The notes beneath the pieces were generated by a model that made no database searches, was not told where the DNA came from, and worked only from the letters and a program-made list of their open reading frames with translations. 64,000 nucleotides of DNA. It comes from Actinomadura rayongensis (GTDB taxonomy: Bacteria > Actinomycetota > Actinomycetes > Streptosporangiales > Streptosporangiaceae). Below are positions 24,018 through 33,070 of this stretch, one piece after another. The DNA lies in the NCBI RefSeq assembly GCF_009831215.1, contig NZ_WUTW01000007.1:124001-188000 (forward strand), read 5' to 3'. The position numbers and the translations under genes were made by a program. Positions within the stretch are counted from its first letter, which is position 1. Each line of letters opens with the position of its first letter.

Positions 24018-25733
24018 CTAGGAGTTCGGGAGCACCAGGGGGACCTCGTCGCCGGGCTGGACGCGCAGGGTCGTGCTCCGCGCGTAGTGCCGCACCGTCT
24101 TGGCGGAGTAGGTCGTGCCGCGCACCTGCAGCTCCAGGGGCGGGCGGCCCGCGCGCAGCGTGGCGAGCGGCGCGTCGGTGCGGTCGAGCCAGCGGACGAT
24201 CTCGGTCCCGAGCCGCGCGACGACGTCGGGACGCCGGGACGCGAGGTCGTTGGTCTCACCAATGTCGTTGCCGAGGTCGTAGAGATGCCAGCGCTGGTCC
24301 TCGTAGGTGTAGCCGAGCTTCCACCGGCCGTCGCGCACCGTGGTCTCGGGCCGCTGGTCGCGGGCCCCGCCGTTCTTGTAGCCGGGCAGATGGGCGAACC
24401 GCGGACGGACGACGGGAGCGCCGGTGGTGAAGGCGGGCCGCAGGTTCGTCCCGTCGAAGGGCACGCCGCTCGGCAGCTTGGCCCCGGCGTAGGCCGCGAG
24501 CGTCGGGTAGAGGTCGGTGCCGTTGATGGGCGAGGAGTTGATCGTGCCACCGCGCACCAGCCGCTTGTTCTTGCTCCACACGATCCAGGGGACCCGCACG
24601 CCGCCCTCGTCGAGTTCGCCCTTCTGCCCCTTCAGCGGGCCGTTGTAACCGCCGAGGTCCGTGCGTCCGCCGTTGTCGGAGCTGAACACGACCAGCGTGT
24701 TGTCCGCCAGCACATGGCCGGGGTTGCGCGGGTCCGGCGTGCGGTCGAGGTGGTCGATCACGCGCGCCACCGATTGGTCGAGCCCTTCCACCAGCGCGGC
24801 GTACGACGGTTTGGCGGGGTCCTTGCCGGGGGTCGCGGCCTTGTACTTCGCCAGCAGGTCGCTGCGCGCCTGCGCGTCGCCGACGGGGCTGTGCACCGCG
24901 TACTGACTGAGCCACGTGAAGAACGGCCGCCCGCTGTTGCGGTCGATGAAGTTGACGGCCGCGTCGCTCAACGCGTCGGTGACGTGCTTCTGGGTGCCGA
25001 CCAGGGCGTCGAGGGCCTTGCCGCTCACCCCGTGCGCGTACGGCTTGAGGTTCTGATCGACGTACGCCTGCGTGTAGGGCGCCGCGAAGGCGTTGAGCGC
25101 GGGACCGATGGAGGCGTCGAACTTCCCGTTCTCGGCGTGGTAGACCTTCGCGTTGCCCGATTCGCTGCCGCCGAAGTTCTCGTCGAAGCCGTGGGCCGAG
25201 ACGATCTCCGCCGCGTTCTTGGTGACGTGGAACTTGCCGATGTACCCCGTCCGGTAACCGGCGCTCTGCAGCGTCTCGGCGACGGTGACGGCGTGCGGCG
25301 GGAGGACGGGGTTGCCGTCCGCGAGCCCCTGCGGCGGCCCGACGAGCAGGGTGTCGTCACCGCCGCTGTTGAGCTCGGCGCCGAGGTAGATGTTGTTGTC
25401 GGGACGCTGGGCGTAGAGGCCGGTCAGCAGCGCGGACCGCGAGGGCGCGCACATGACGCAGGCGTAGCCGTTGTCGAAGGACATCCCCTCCCGGGCCAGC
25501 CTGTCGATCGCCGGTGTCTGGATGAAGTCGTTGCCGTTGCCTTGGTTGGTACGGCCGGTGCTGAGGTCCGCCCAGCCGAGGTCGTCGGCCAGCACGAAGA
25601 CCACGTTGGGTCGGCCTGGCTGCTTCTCCTTCGCGGCGGCGGCCGGCGCCGGCCCGGAGGCCGCGCCGAGAAAGGTGAGGGCGAGGGGCACCGTCAGCGC
25701 GCCGAGCGCGTGACGGGACAGTCGTGCGGACAT
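24018..25733 (-). CDS. Secreted sulfatase (alkaline-phosphatase superfamily)
   Basis: A 571-residue arylsulfatase-type enzyme. A Sec signal peptide ends near residue 34. The metal pair A-D-D-L-G is at 49-53. The formylglycine site C-A-P-S-R-S-A-L-L-T-G has its Cys at residue 95; this is the Cys-type sulfatase signature, oxidised by a formylglycine-generating enzyme not seen in this window. Later features are F-H-V-T-K (Lys/His pocket), S-S-D-N-G-G and G-G-V-R-V-P-W. ATG 25731-25733 has GGAAGGGAA upstream. An upstream AT-rich repeat may be its operator. The substrate is unknown. Confidence 0.9.
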   Translation of the reverse strand: MSARLSRHALGALTVPLALTFLGAASGPAPAAAAKEKQPGRPNVVFVLADDLGWADLSTGRTNQGNGNDFIQTPAIDRLAREGMSFDNGYACVMCAPSRSALLTGLYAQRPDNNIYLGAELNSGGDDTLLVGPPQGLADGNPVLPPHAVTVAETLQSAGYRTGYIGKFHVTKNAAEIVSAHGFDENFGGSESGNAKVYHAENGKFDASIGPALNAFAAPYTQAYVDQNLKPYAHGVSGKALDALVGTQKHVTDALSDAAVNFIDRNSGRPFFTWLSQYAVHSPVGDAQARSDLLAKYKAATPGKDPAKPSYAALVEGLDQSVARVIDHLDRTPDPRNPGHVLADNTLVVFSSDNGGRTDLGGYNGPLKGQKGELDEGGVRVPWIVWSKNKRLVRGGTINSSPINGTDLYPTLAAYAGAKLPSGVPFDGTNLRPAFTTGAPVVRPRFAHLPGYKNGGARDQRPETTVRDGRWKLGYTYEDQRWHLYDLGNDIGETNDLASRRPDVVARLGTEIVRWLDRTDAPLATLRAGRPPLELQVRGTTYSAKTVRHYARSTTLRVQPGDEVPLVLPNS

Positions 25734-25800
25734 GTGTTCCCTTCCGGGCGACGGCCCGACGGATCGCGTGCGGCAGGACGCCCGGAATGAGATCACAAAT

Positions 25801-25828
25801 TACCTACTTAGACAACCTGCTTAGTAGG
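25801..25828. promoter_or_regulatory. AT-rich repeats upstream of the sulfatase
   Basis: CCTACTTAG (25803-25811) and CCTGCTTAG (25816-25824) are near-identical 9-mers 13 bp apart. With AGTAGG just after, the 26-bp stretch also has dyad character (CCTACT ... AGTAGG). The AT-richness in a GC-rich genome and the position 70-95 bp upstream of the sulfatase start suggest an operator or promoter element; the regulator is unknown. Confidence 0.4.
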
Positions 25829-25848
25829 AAGCTCCCGGCTCACCGGGT

Positions 25849-27903
25849 TCACGGGTGGTTGAGCGTGGCGTCGCGTTCCCGCGTCCAGAGCAGGGAGGTG
25901 ACGCGGGCGACGGCGGCCGTGTGGTGGCGGCGGAACGTGCTGAGCGACAGGCTGAGGAGTTCGGCGGCGAGTTCCTGCGTGGGCGCGGGACGCAGATACG
26001 TCCGGTCCAGGACGAGGTACAGCTTGTGCTCCTGCGGATCGTCCCGGACGTGGTCGATCGCGGCGCGCACGGCGGCGCGCAGCGCGGACGGACCGCCGCC
26101 CCCGACGAGGCGCGCGCTGAGCAGCGGGTTGACGGCGAGGCGGTCGGGGGCGTGCAGGTCGCGCAGCGCGGTCCGGACGGCGGCCGTGAACGCCGCGTGG
26201 GTCAGCGCGGTGATGAACGGCCGGTCGTCGACGGGCGCGGTGCGGCCGAGGTCGCGGTCGGCGAGCATCGCGCTCCAGCTCTCCGGGGTGCGCCCGCGCC
26301 AGTCCCGGACGAACACGCAGTGCCGGGCGCCGTCGATCTCGTACGCGCCGCCGGGCAGGACGTCGTAGCCGACGTGCGCCATGGCCTCCGGCTGGACGGC
26401 GCCCTCCCGGAACGCGCCGAGGAAGTCGAAGGCCAGGTCGGGACTGCCGAGGATGCGCTGCGAATGGCTGGCGGACGCGGCGTTGCGGGTGGGCGAGGCG
26501 TCCTGGAAGCAGTCGCGGTCGATCAGGAAGCGGCTGAACGTCACCTGCTCCCCCGCCGCCAGCGGGCCGTGCGCCCGGACGTGCGCCCACGCCGGGGCGG
26601 TCGCCGGATCGGCGGCCAGGTCGGCGTCGCTCATCTGGTCGAGCCGCAGCAGGACGGCCAGCCCGCGCGGCCCGGGCTCGGCGGACCGGAACACCGCGAC
26701 CGTCGCGGCGGGATGGCCGAGGTAGCGGCGCAGCAGGTCCGCCGAGCGCGGTCCCTGGTGCCGGGCGGCCAGCGCGATCAGCTCGGCGTGCTCGGACGGC
26801 GCGGGCAGGTCGGGGTAGGCGGCGTCGAGGGCGTCCCAGTCCCAGAACCGGCGGATCACCGGGTGGGTCCGGGCGAGGAAGCTGACGTCGGTGATCCACC
26901 GGGCCTGCTGCCGGCCGGACGTCCTCCCGACCTCGTCCATCAGGTGGCGGCGGATGCGGTGGTGGAGGTCGGCGCGGGTCTCCGGGTCGCGGCGGCGCAG
27001 GTCGGCCGCCACGACGTCGCGGACGAGGTCGTGCGGGAACAGGCCGTGCTCGCCGTGCTCGACGAACGCCAGGCCGCTCAGCCAGGTGTAGAGGTCGCCC
27101 GCCTCGTCGTCCGCGTCATCGTCCGCGTCATCGTCCAGGGCGGCCCGCAGGAGCGGTTCGGTGGTGAACCGGGCGTGCGCGGCGGCCTGGAGCGCGCGGC
27201 GGTGCCGGGGGCTCGGGGCGTCGGCGAGGAAGCACTCGGTCAGCCGGTCCACGACGTCCGGGGACCCGGCCAGGTCGCAGGCCGCGCCGGGGTCGCGCCG
27301 CAGGAGGCCGGTGAGCAGCGTCAGCGCCAGCGGGTGGCCGTGGGTGACGGCGGCGAGCCGTTCGTGGACGTCCGGCGGCGCCCCGGCGGCGGTGGCGAAG
27401 GCCCGGATCTCGTCGGCGTCCAGGTTGTCCAGGCGGACGACGCGGAGCAGGTCGCGCCAGCCCGGGTTCACCGCCCAGCCCGGCGGCGGCGGGGTGCGGC
27501 CGGCGATGACGACCAGGGCGTCGGCGGGCAGGCCGGGGATCAGCGTCTCCCGGATCCAGCCGTCCAGCGGGAGGATCGCCTCGTAGGTGTCGATGAACAG
27601 GACCGTCCGGCCGTGCCCGGCGGGCCGGGCGGACGCGGCGAACGCCTCCGGGGACGGCCCGGTCGCGCGCCCGTCGACCCGCACCGGCGCCGCGCCCGCG
27701 TCCCGCGCGACCCGGGCCAGCTCACCGAGCAGCGCGGTCTTCCCGACGCCCCCCGGACCGTGGACGTAGAGCACCGCGAAGCCGGGCTCCGCCGCGCGCA
27801 GGGCGTCGCGCAGCAGCGCCGATTCGGCCGACCGGCCGACGAACCGGCGCGCCCGCGCCCGTTCCAGCCGCGCCGCGATGGTTTCCTCAGCCGAGACGTC
27901 CAT
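25849..27903 (-). CDS. STAND-like NTPase with C-terminal HTH-like region
   Basis: A 684-residue protein. An R-F-V-G-R-S-A-E-S-A-L-L segment (21-32) precedes Walker A G-P-G-G-V-G-K-T (49-56) and Walker B T-V-L-F-I-D-T-Y (about 104-111). A sensor-like I-A-G-R and a winged-helix-like region around residues 280-320 follow. This is the AAA+/STAND ATPase head seen in LuxR-family (LAL) regulators. The middle is unlike TPR arrays. The last 40 residues (E-L-A-A-E-L-L-S-L-S-L-S-T-F-R-R-H) look like a degenerate LuxR/sigma-type HTH. It starts 20 bp after the TetR stop, so the two are co-transcribed. A regulatory role is inferred. Confidence 0.7.
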   Translation of the reverse strand: MDVSAEETIAARLERARARRFVGRSAESALLRDALRAAEPGFAVLYVHGPGGVGKTALLGELARVARDAGAAPVRVDGRATGPSPEAFAASARPAGHGRTVLFIDTYEAILPLDGWIRETLIPGLPADALVVIAGRTPPPPGWAVNPGWRDLLRVVRLDNLDADEIRAFATAAGAPPDVHERLAAVTHGHPLALTLLTGLLRRDPGAACDLAGSPDVVDRLTECFLADAPSPRHRRALQAAAHARFTTEPLLRAALDDDADDDADDEAGDLYTWLSGLAFVEHGEHGLFPHDLVRDVVAADLRRRDPETRADLHHRIRRHLMDEVGRTSGRQQARWITDVSFLARTHPVIRRFWDWDALDAAYPDLPAPSEHAELIALAARHQGPRSADLLRRYLGHPAATVAVFRSAEPGPRGLAVLLRLDQMSDADLAADPATAPAWAHVRAHGPLAAGEQVTFSRFLIDRDCFQDASPTRNAASASHSQRILGSPDLAFDFLGAFREGAVQPEAMAHVGYDVLPGGAYEIDGARHCVFVRDWRGRTPESWSAMLADRDLGRTAPVDDRPFITALTHAAFTAAVRTALRDLHAPDRLAVNPLLSARLVGGGGPSALRAAVRAAIDHVRDDPQEHKLYLVLDRTYLRPAPTQELAAELLSLSLSTFRRHHTAAVARVTSLLWTRERDATLNHP

Positions 27904-27923
27904 GGCAGCGGACTATAAGCGCG

Positions 27924-28589
27924 TCACGCCCGCCGGACGAGGCCGTCCACGAGGGCGCGCAACCCGGCGGCGTAGTCGTCGCGGACCGACAGTTCCTCCC
28001 AGCGGTCCGCCACCCGGGCGAGCGCCGGGTGCTCGTCCGGGTCGAGCGTGCCGAAGACCCGCTCGCGGTAGGTGGTGCCGGTCGCGGCGCGGGCGCGGTC
28101 GCGGGCGGCGCGCTCGCGGGACGTCACGATGATCTGCCCGGCGGTGTAGTGCCAGATCGCCCGGTAGGCGCGGACGGCGTCCTCGGGCGTCAGGCCGCAG
28201 TCCAGGGCGGCGGCGATGATCTGCTCGTTGAACCAGAGCGCGGACCGCCCGAAGAGACGGCCGCTGGTCAGCACGTCCATGATCCACGGGATCTCCGCCA
28301 GCGCGTCGCGCATCGCGGTCGCGACGGCGATGACGCGCTCGCGCGGGTCGGCGGGCAGGTCCGGGCGCGGCGCGCGGACGGCGTAGTCCTCCAGCAGGAG
28401 CAGCAGCAGGCCGTCCCGGTCGCTGACGTGGTGGTAGAGCGCCATCGGCGTGCTCCCGACCTCGCGCGCGAGCCGCCGCATCGTCAGCTTCTCGACGCCC
28501 TCCTCGGCGACGATCCGGTGCGCCGCCGCGACGATCTCGTCCCGGGAGATGCGCGGCGGGCGTCCGGGCGGGCGCTTCTGGCCGGTCAT
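27924..28589 (-). CDS. TetR-family repressor
   Basis: A 221-residue TetR-type regulator with an N-terminal HTH around R-R-L-A-R-E-V-G-S-T-P-M-A-L-Y-H-H-V, and a C-terminal TetR_C-like ligand domain with W-H-Y-T-A-G-Q. I prefer ATG 28587-28589, since GAGAGG sits 9 nt upstream. An ATG at 28598 would leave no spacing from that site. It is divergent from an MFS exporter with an AT-rich imperfect palindrome between, the normal arrangement for a drug-responsive repressor and its pump. Confidence 0.9.
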   Translation of the reverse strand: MTGQKRPPGRPPRISRDEIVAAAHRIVAEEGVEKLTMRRLAREVGSTPMALYHHVSDRDGLLLLLLEDYAVRAPRPDLPADPRERVIAVATAMRDALAEIPWIMDVLTSGRLFGRSALWFNEQIIAAALDCGLTPEDAVRAYRAIWHYTAGQIIVTSRERAARDRARAATGTTYRERVFGTLDPDEHPALARVADRWEELSVRDDYAAGLRALVDGLVRRA

Positions 28590-28635
28590 GCGGCTCATCC
28601 TCTCGCACGCCTCGACAGCGCGGGGCCGCTCCGGC

Positions 28636-28658
28636 TAGTTTTTGTACATGTATAGAAA
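28636..28658 (+). promoter_or_regulatory. Leaderless MFS promoter and probable TetR operator
   Basis: TAGTTT (28636-28641) is a TANNNT -10 six nt before ATG 28648, which predicts a leaderless mRNA; no ribosome-binding site is present. The 20-mer at 28639-28658 is AT-rich, 8 of 10 base pairs are complementary about a TACATGTA core, and it covers the -10 flank and the start codon. This fits repression by the divergent TetR protein. Confidence 0.6.
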
Positions 28659-30036
28659 CCCTTTGGCCGCCGTGGCGGCGGTCCAGTTCCTCGTCGCGCT
28701 CGACCTGTCCGTCGTCAACGTCGCCCTCCCGGCCATCGGCTCGTCGCTGGGGTTCGCGCCCGTCGACCTCGCCTGGGTCGTCCACGTCTACGCGCTCACG
28801 TTCGGCGGGTTCCTGCTGCTCGGCGGACGCGTGGCCGACCTGTTCGGCCGCCGGGTCCCGCTCGTCGCCGGGCTCGCGGCGTTCGGCCTCGCGTCGCTGG
28901 CGGGCGGGCTCGCGCAGACGCCCGGCCAGCTCGTCGCCGCCCGCGCCGTCCAGGGCGTCGCCGCCGCCGCGCTGGCGCCCGCCGCGCTCGCCGCCCTCAC
29001 CGTCGCCTTTCCCGAGGGCGCGGCGCGGGTGCGGGCGCTCGGCGTGTGGAGCGCGGTCAACGCGGGCGGCGGCGCGCTCGGCGTCCTCGTGGGCGGGCTG
29101 CTCACCGAGTACGCGGGCTGGCGGTGGGTGATGCTCGTGAACCTGCCGATCGTCGCGGTCGCGCTCGTGCTGACCGCGCGCGGCGTCCCCGGCGGCGGAG
29201 GGCGGCCGGGGCGGCTCGACGTGCCGGGGGCGGTGCTCGCCACGGCCGGGACGGGCCTGCTCGCGTTCGGGGTCGTCCGGACGGACCGGTACGGGTGGGC
29301 GTCGGGCCGGACCCTCGGCGTCCTCGCCGCCGCCGCGCTGCTGCTCACCGCGTTCGCCGTCGTGGAGTCCCGGACGGCCGATCCGCTGCTGCGGCCCGGG
29401 CTCCTGCGCGGCCGGTGGACGGCGGGCGCGAACGTCTTCGTGTTCCTCGCGACGGCCGGGCAGTTCGCCGCGTTCTACTTCGTCTCGCTGTACCTCCAGC
29501 GCGTCCTCGGGCTGGGCGCCGCCGCGACCGGCGCGGCGTTCCTGCCGTTCTGCGCCGGGACCGTCGCGGGGGCTGTGTCGGCCGTGCGGCTCACGTCGGG
29601 ACGGTCGCCGCGCCTCGCCCTCGTCCCCGGCGCCGCGCTGGCCGCGCTCGGGCTCGGATGGTTCGCGATGGTCAGCCCGGACGGGTCGTTCGCCGGCGAC
29701 GTCCTCGGCCCGTCCCTGCTGACCAGCGTCGGGATCGGCCTGTGCCTCGGGCCGGTCACCGCCGCCGCGACGACCGGCGTCGCGGCGGCGGAGGCGGGCA
29801 TGGCGGCGGGCGTCGTCAACAGCGCGCGGCAGCTCGGCGGGTGCGTGGGCCTCGCCGCGCTGGCCACGCTCGCCGCGCACCGCACCGGCGGCTCGGTCGC
29901 GCCCGGCGACCTGAACGGCGGCTACGCGGCGGGGCTCGCGGTCACCGCCGTCCTGCTCGGCGTCGCGGCGCTCGTGGCGCTGGTGGTGCTGCCGCGTCCC
30001 GCGCTAGCCCTGGACGACGGCGCCCGAGTCCAGTAG
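28648..30036 (+). CDS. MFS drug exporter, 14-TM (DHA2/EmrB-QacA type)
   Basis: A 462-residue major facilitator with about 14 helices. It has D-L-S-V-V-N-V-A-L-P-A-I in helix 1 (the QacA/EmrB motif D1), the loop 2-3 motif G-G-R-V-A-D-L-F-G-R-R, and the antiporter motif C-like stretch in helix 5. It should export hydrophobic compounds by proton antiport. A TTG six bases earlier is an alternative start, but the -10 spacing favours ATG 28648. The 3' end overlaps the convergent CoA-transferase gene by 33 bp. Confidence 0.92.
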   Translation: MYRNPLAAVAAVQFLVALDLSVVNVALPAIGSSLGFAPVDLAWVVHVYALTFGGFLLLGGRVADLFGRRVPLVAGLAAFGLASLAGGLAQTPGQLVAARAVQGVAAAALAPAALAALTVAFPEGAARVRALGVWSAVNAGGGALGVLVGGLLTEYAGWRWVMLVNLPIVAVALVLTARGVPGGGGRPGRLDVPGAVLATAGTGLLAFGVVRTDRYGWASGRTLGVLAAAALLLTAFAVVESRTADPLLRPGLLRGRWTAGANVFVFLATAGQFAAFYFVSLYLQRVLGLGAAATGAAFLPFCAGTVAGAVSAVRLTSGRSPRLALVPGAALAALGLGWFAMVSPDGSFAGDVLGPSLLTSVGIGLCLGPVTAAATTGVAAAEAGMAAGVVNSARQLGGCVGLAALATLAAHRTGGSVAPGDLNGGYAAGLAVTAVLLGVAALVALVVLPRPALALDDGARVQ

Positions 30037-31149
30037 CGCGTCGGCGTCGGCGAACCCGAGGTCGGCGAGGACGTCGCGGGTCTGCCCGCCGGGCAGGACG
30101 GGCAGCCCGGCGGTCTCCCCCGGCGTCCGGGAGAAGCGCGGCGCGGGGGCGGGCTGCCGGTGCCCGGCGCGCTCGGGGAAGACGTCGCGGGCCGTGTTGT
30201 AGGGGTGTTCGGCGGCCTCGGTCAGCGACAGGACGGGCGCGACGCACGCGTCGCCGGGCAGGAAGACCTCCGCCCACTCGTCGCGGGTGCGCTCCTTGAA
30301 CCGGGCGGCGAAGGCCTCGCGCAGCTCGTTCCAGCGGGCGCGGTCGTGCTGGCCGGGGAGGTCGGCGGCCTCCAGGCCCAGCTTGGCGAGGAGTTCGGCG
30401 TAGAACTGCGGCTCGATCGCGCCGACCGCGACGTGCTTCCCGTCGGCCGTCCCGTAGACGTCGTACCAGGGGGCGCCGGTGTCGAGGATGTTGACGCCGC
30501 GCTCATCCGTCCACAGGCCGCCGGCCATGAACCCGTGGATGAACGTGGACAGGTGCGCGACGCCATCGACGATCGCGGCGTCCACGACCTGGCCGCGTCC
30601 GCTGATCCTGGACTCCAGCAGCGCGGCGAGGACGCCGACGACGAGGTACATGCTGCCGCCCGCGAAGTCGCCGAGCAGGTTCATCGGGACCTGCGGCGGG
30701 CCGCCCGCCCGGCCGATCGCGTGCAGCGCGCCGGTGACGGCGATGTAGCCGATGTCGTGCCCGGCGCTCTGCGCGAGCGGGCCGTCCTGCCCCCAGCCGG
30801 TCATGCGGCCGTAGACGAGGCGCGGGTTGCGGGCGAGGCAGTCGTCCGGGCCGAGGCCGAGCCGCTCGGTGACGCCGGGCCGGAACCCCTCGACCAGCAC
30901 GTCGGCCTTCTCGACCATCCGCAGGACGACGTCCCGTCCCGCGTCGCTCTTGAGGTCGATCGCGATGGATCGCTTGCCCCGGTTCGTGAAGTCCGTTCCG
31001 CCGGTCGCCCCCGCGCCCGCCACGGCCGACGCCCGGTCCACCCGGATCACGTCGGCTCCGAGATCGGCGAGCAGCATCGCCGCGAACGGCCCGGGACCGA
31101 TCCCGGCCAGCTCGATCACGCGCACCCCGTCCAGCGGCCCCGCACCCAT
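30004..31149 (-). CDS. Class III CoA-transferase / alpha-methylacyl-CoA racemase-like
   Basis: A 381-residue CaiB/Frc-family protein. The N-terminus is R-V-I-E-L-A-G-I-G-P-G-P-F-A-A-M, the form typical of AMACR-type racemases (which start G-P-L-x-G-V-x-V-x-E). The catalytic region is N-L-L-G-D-F-A-G-G, followed by G-Q-V-V-D-A-A-I-V-D-G. The likely reaction is epimerisation of 2-methylacyl-CoA or CoA transfer; the early G-I-G-P-G-P pattern favours racemase. It is unrelated in operon terms to the CoA-transferase at 14763. It has 150 bp of non-coding sequence upstream. Confidence 0.85.
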   Translation of the reverse strand: MGAGPLDGVRVIELAGIGPGPFAAMLLADLGADVIRVDRASAVAGAGATGGTDFTNRGKRSIAIDLKSDAGRDVVLRMVEKADVLVEGFRPGVTERLGLGPDDCLARNPRLVYGRMTGWGQDGPLAQSAGHDIGYIAVTGALHAIGRAGGPPQVPMNLLGDFAGGSMYLVVGVLAALLESRISGRGQVVDAAIVDGVAHLSTFIHGFMAGGLWTDERGVNILDTGAPWYDVYGTADGKHVAVGAIEPQFYAELLAKLGLEAADLPGQHDRARWNELREAFAARFKERTRDEWAEVFLPGDACVAPVLSLTEAAEHPYNTARDVFPERAGHRQPAPAPRFSRTPGETAGLPVLPGGQTRDVLADLGFADADALLDSGAVVQG

Positions 31150-31299
31150 CCGGCCACCCCTCTTTCCCCAGAACGTCGTTCGGTCGCGGTCCAGTCTGCC
31201 GCATCCCCGTAAGCGCGCGCTGACCCGCCCCGGCGAATGCGGTGCCCGAACCGCCTTTTGAGGGTAATGCCGGATTATTCAGTTGATCACCGGGATTGG

Positions 31300-32853
31300 T
31301 CAGCGGGCGGACGCGGTGAACGTTCCCGGCGGCGTGTGCGGTGAATTCGGACCGGGGACGATCAGCAATCCGCCGCGCCGGGAAATACGGCGCGGACGGC
31401 CGTCCACCGACGGCGTCAGATCCCGGCGCGCGGCGGCGATGTACGCCCATCGGCCGGACGGCGCGCGCCACCACGTCCCGGCCACCGGGCGCGCCTCGTC
31501 GCACCAGCCGGTCGCCTGCTCGGCGCGGGGCGTGAGCAGGACGGCGCGGGACGTCGTGCCGCCGCCCGCGAAGGTGAGGCGGGTGCACGTCCAGTCGCCC
31601 CGCCCGCCCTCGAAGGGGAGCTGACCGGACCAGAAGTCGTACGCGCGGGCCTCGCCGAGCGGGCGCGCGGGCTGCGGCAGCGCGCAGCCCAGGCGTTCCC
31701 ACAGGTGCAGGCCGCCGCCGGTCAGGCGGGTGACGGGCGGCGTGCCCGGCATCCGGTAGGACAGGGCGAGCGGACGCGGGCCGCCGAGGTGCCCGATCGT
31801 CCGGACGGCCGTCCCCGGGCCGTGCTGGTCGAACAGCGGGCCCCGGCCGCAGCGGGTCGTGGGCGCGACCGGGTCCGTCACGCCGGACCGCACCGGGACG
31901 GCCCGTCCGGCGGGCGTGGTCACCGCGTTGGTCCACGGCGGCAGCAGGTAGTGCCCGTCGCCGAGCGCGAGCGGGGTCTCGGCGTCCTCGCCCGCCGAGA
32001 CGACCTCGACCGACCCGCCCGCGAACCGCGCGACGCGGCCCGCCCGGCGCAGCAGCGCGACGGGACGTCCGCCGACGCGCCCAGCGAACAGCAGCTGCGC
32101 GCGGTCCGGGCCGGTGCGGTCGGCGGTGGCGAACGCGCGCGCGGCGCGGCCGGTGAAGTCCCGGTCGGACGCCAGGTCGCCGCGCGCGGGCCAGGCGTCG
32201 AGGCGGTGCGGGCCGGTGCGCCAGGCGTCCGGCGCGGCGGCGGTGACGCGCAGGTCGCGGGCGGCGGCGGTGCCGTCCACGCCGAGCCGCCCGGCCTCCC
32301 CGGCGGCGAGCGCGCCGACGAGCGTCGCGGTGAGCGCGACCCCGGCCGTCACCGGGACGAGCGAGCGGCGCCGCACCGGGCGGACCTGCGCGGGCGGGAA
32401 CGGCGCGGGCACCTCGGGCGGCTCGGGCGCGGCCTCGGCGGCGGCGAGCACGGCGGCCGGGTCGGCGACGCGCAGCCGCGTGAGCTGGTCGCGGACCTCG
32501 TACCCGGGCATCCCGGCGAGCCGCCGCAGCACGTACGCGATCCGGACCGGCGGGTCGAGCGTCCCGAGCAGGTCGGTGAGCGCCGGGGCGGGCAGCGGGA
32601 CGGGCAGCGCCCGCGTCCACGGCCCGAGACCGAGCGCAAGCCTGCGGGGCGGCCGGACGGCGCGGCGCAGCACGCGGGTCCGGCGGCGGCGCGGGTCGTG
32701 CGGGCGCCCGGCGACGGCCGCGTCGGCGATGCGCCGCGCGAGCGCGATCCGCCGGGTGCGGGTGCCCCGGTCGGGCAGGACGAGATAGGCGAGCCAGACG
32801 AGATCGCGATAAAGCGTTCCCGTGGCGGGCTTCTCTCCGGTCGTCTCCGGCAT
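31300..32853 (-). CDS. Membrane-anchored protein of unknown function
   Basis: A 517-residue protein. The first 165 residues are basic and include L-R-R-L-A-G-M-P-G-Y-E-V-R-D-Q-L, which faintly recalls a sigma-factor region 4 or its partner. A single hydrophobic helix (about 169-187, S-L-V-P-V-T-A-G-V-A-L-T-A) follows, then an outside domain of about 320 residues with several Cys (T-T-R-C-G-R-G, L-G-C-A-L, D-W-T-C-T). I do not recognise the outer domain. It is divergent from the PknB-type kinase gene across 217 bp, and similar genes next to kinases in actinomycetes would make it a candidate substrate or sensor. Not assigned. Confidence 0.7.
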   Translation of the reverse strand: MPETTGEKPATGTLYRDLVWLAYLVLPDRGTRTRRIALARRIADAAVAGRPHDPRRRRTRVLRRAVRPPRRLALGLGPWTRALPVPLPAPALTDLLGTLDPPVRIAYVLRRLAGMPGYEVRDQLTRLRVADPAAVLAAAEAAPEPPEVPAPFPPAQVRPVRRRSLVPVTAGVALTATLVGALAAGEAGRLGVDGTAAARDLRVTAAAPDAWRTGPHRLDAWPARGDLASDRDFTGRAARAFATADRTGPDRAQLLFAGRVGGRPVALLRRAGRVARFAGGSVEVVSAGEDAETPLALGDGHYLLPPWTNAVTTPAGRAVPVRSGVTDPVAPTTRCGRGPLFDQHGPGTAVRTIGHLGGPRPLALSYRMPGTPPVTRLTGGGLHLWERLGCALPQPARPLGEARAYDFWSGQLPFEGGRGDWTCTRLTFAGGGTTSRAVLLTPRAEQATGWCDEARPVAGTWWRAPSGRWAYIAAARRDLTPSVDGRPRRISRRGGLLIVPGPNSPHTPPGTFTASAR

Positions 32854-33070
32854 CGCGCCCCCTCCTCTTCGCGTCGTGATGCGGAAAGGTTAGAGATCGC
32901 GGACGCGACGGACAGCCGAATTGACGGAACCCGGACCCGCGATAAAGGGCAATTCCGCCTTTCCGCGATGTGAGACCGTTCACGCGCGCGGCGCCGCGCG
33001 GATGCGGCGTCCGAATCGTCCGCGTACTACGCTGGAGCGCCCGCCCCCCGAGTAGAGGATCCCGCTCCCG

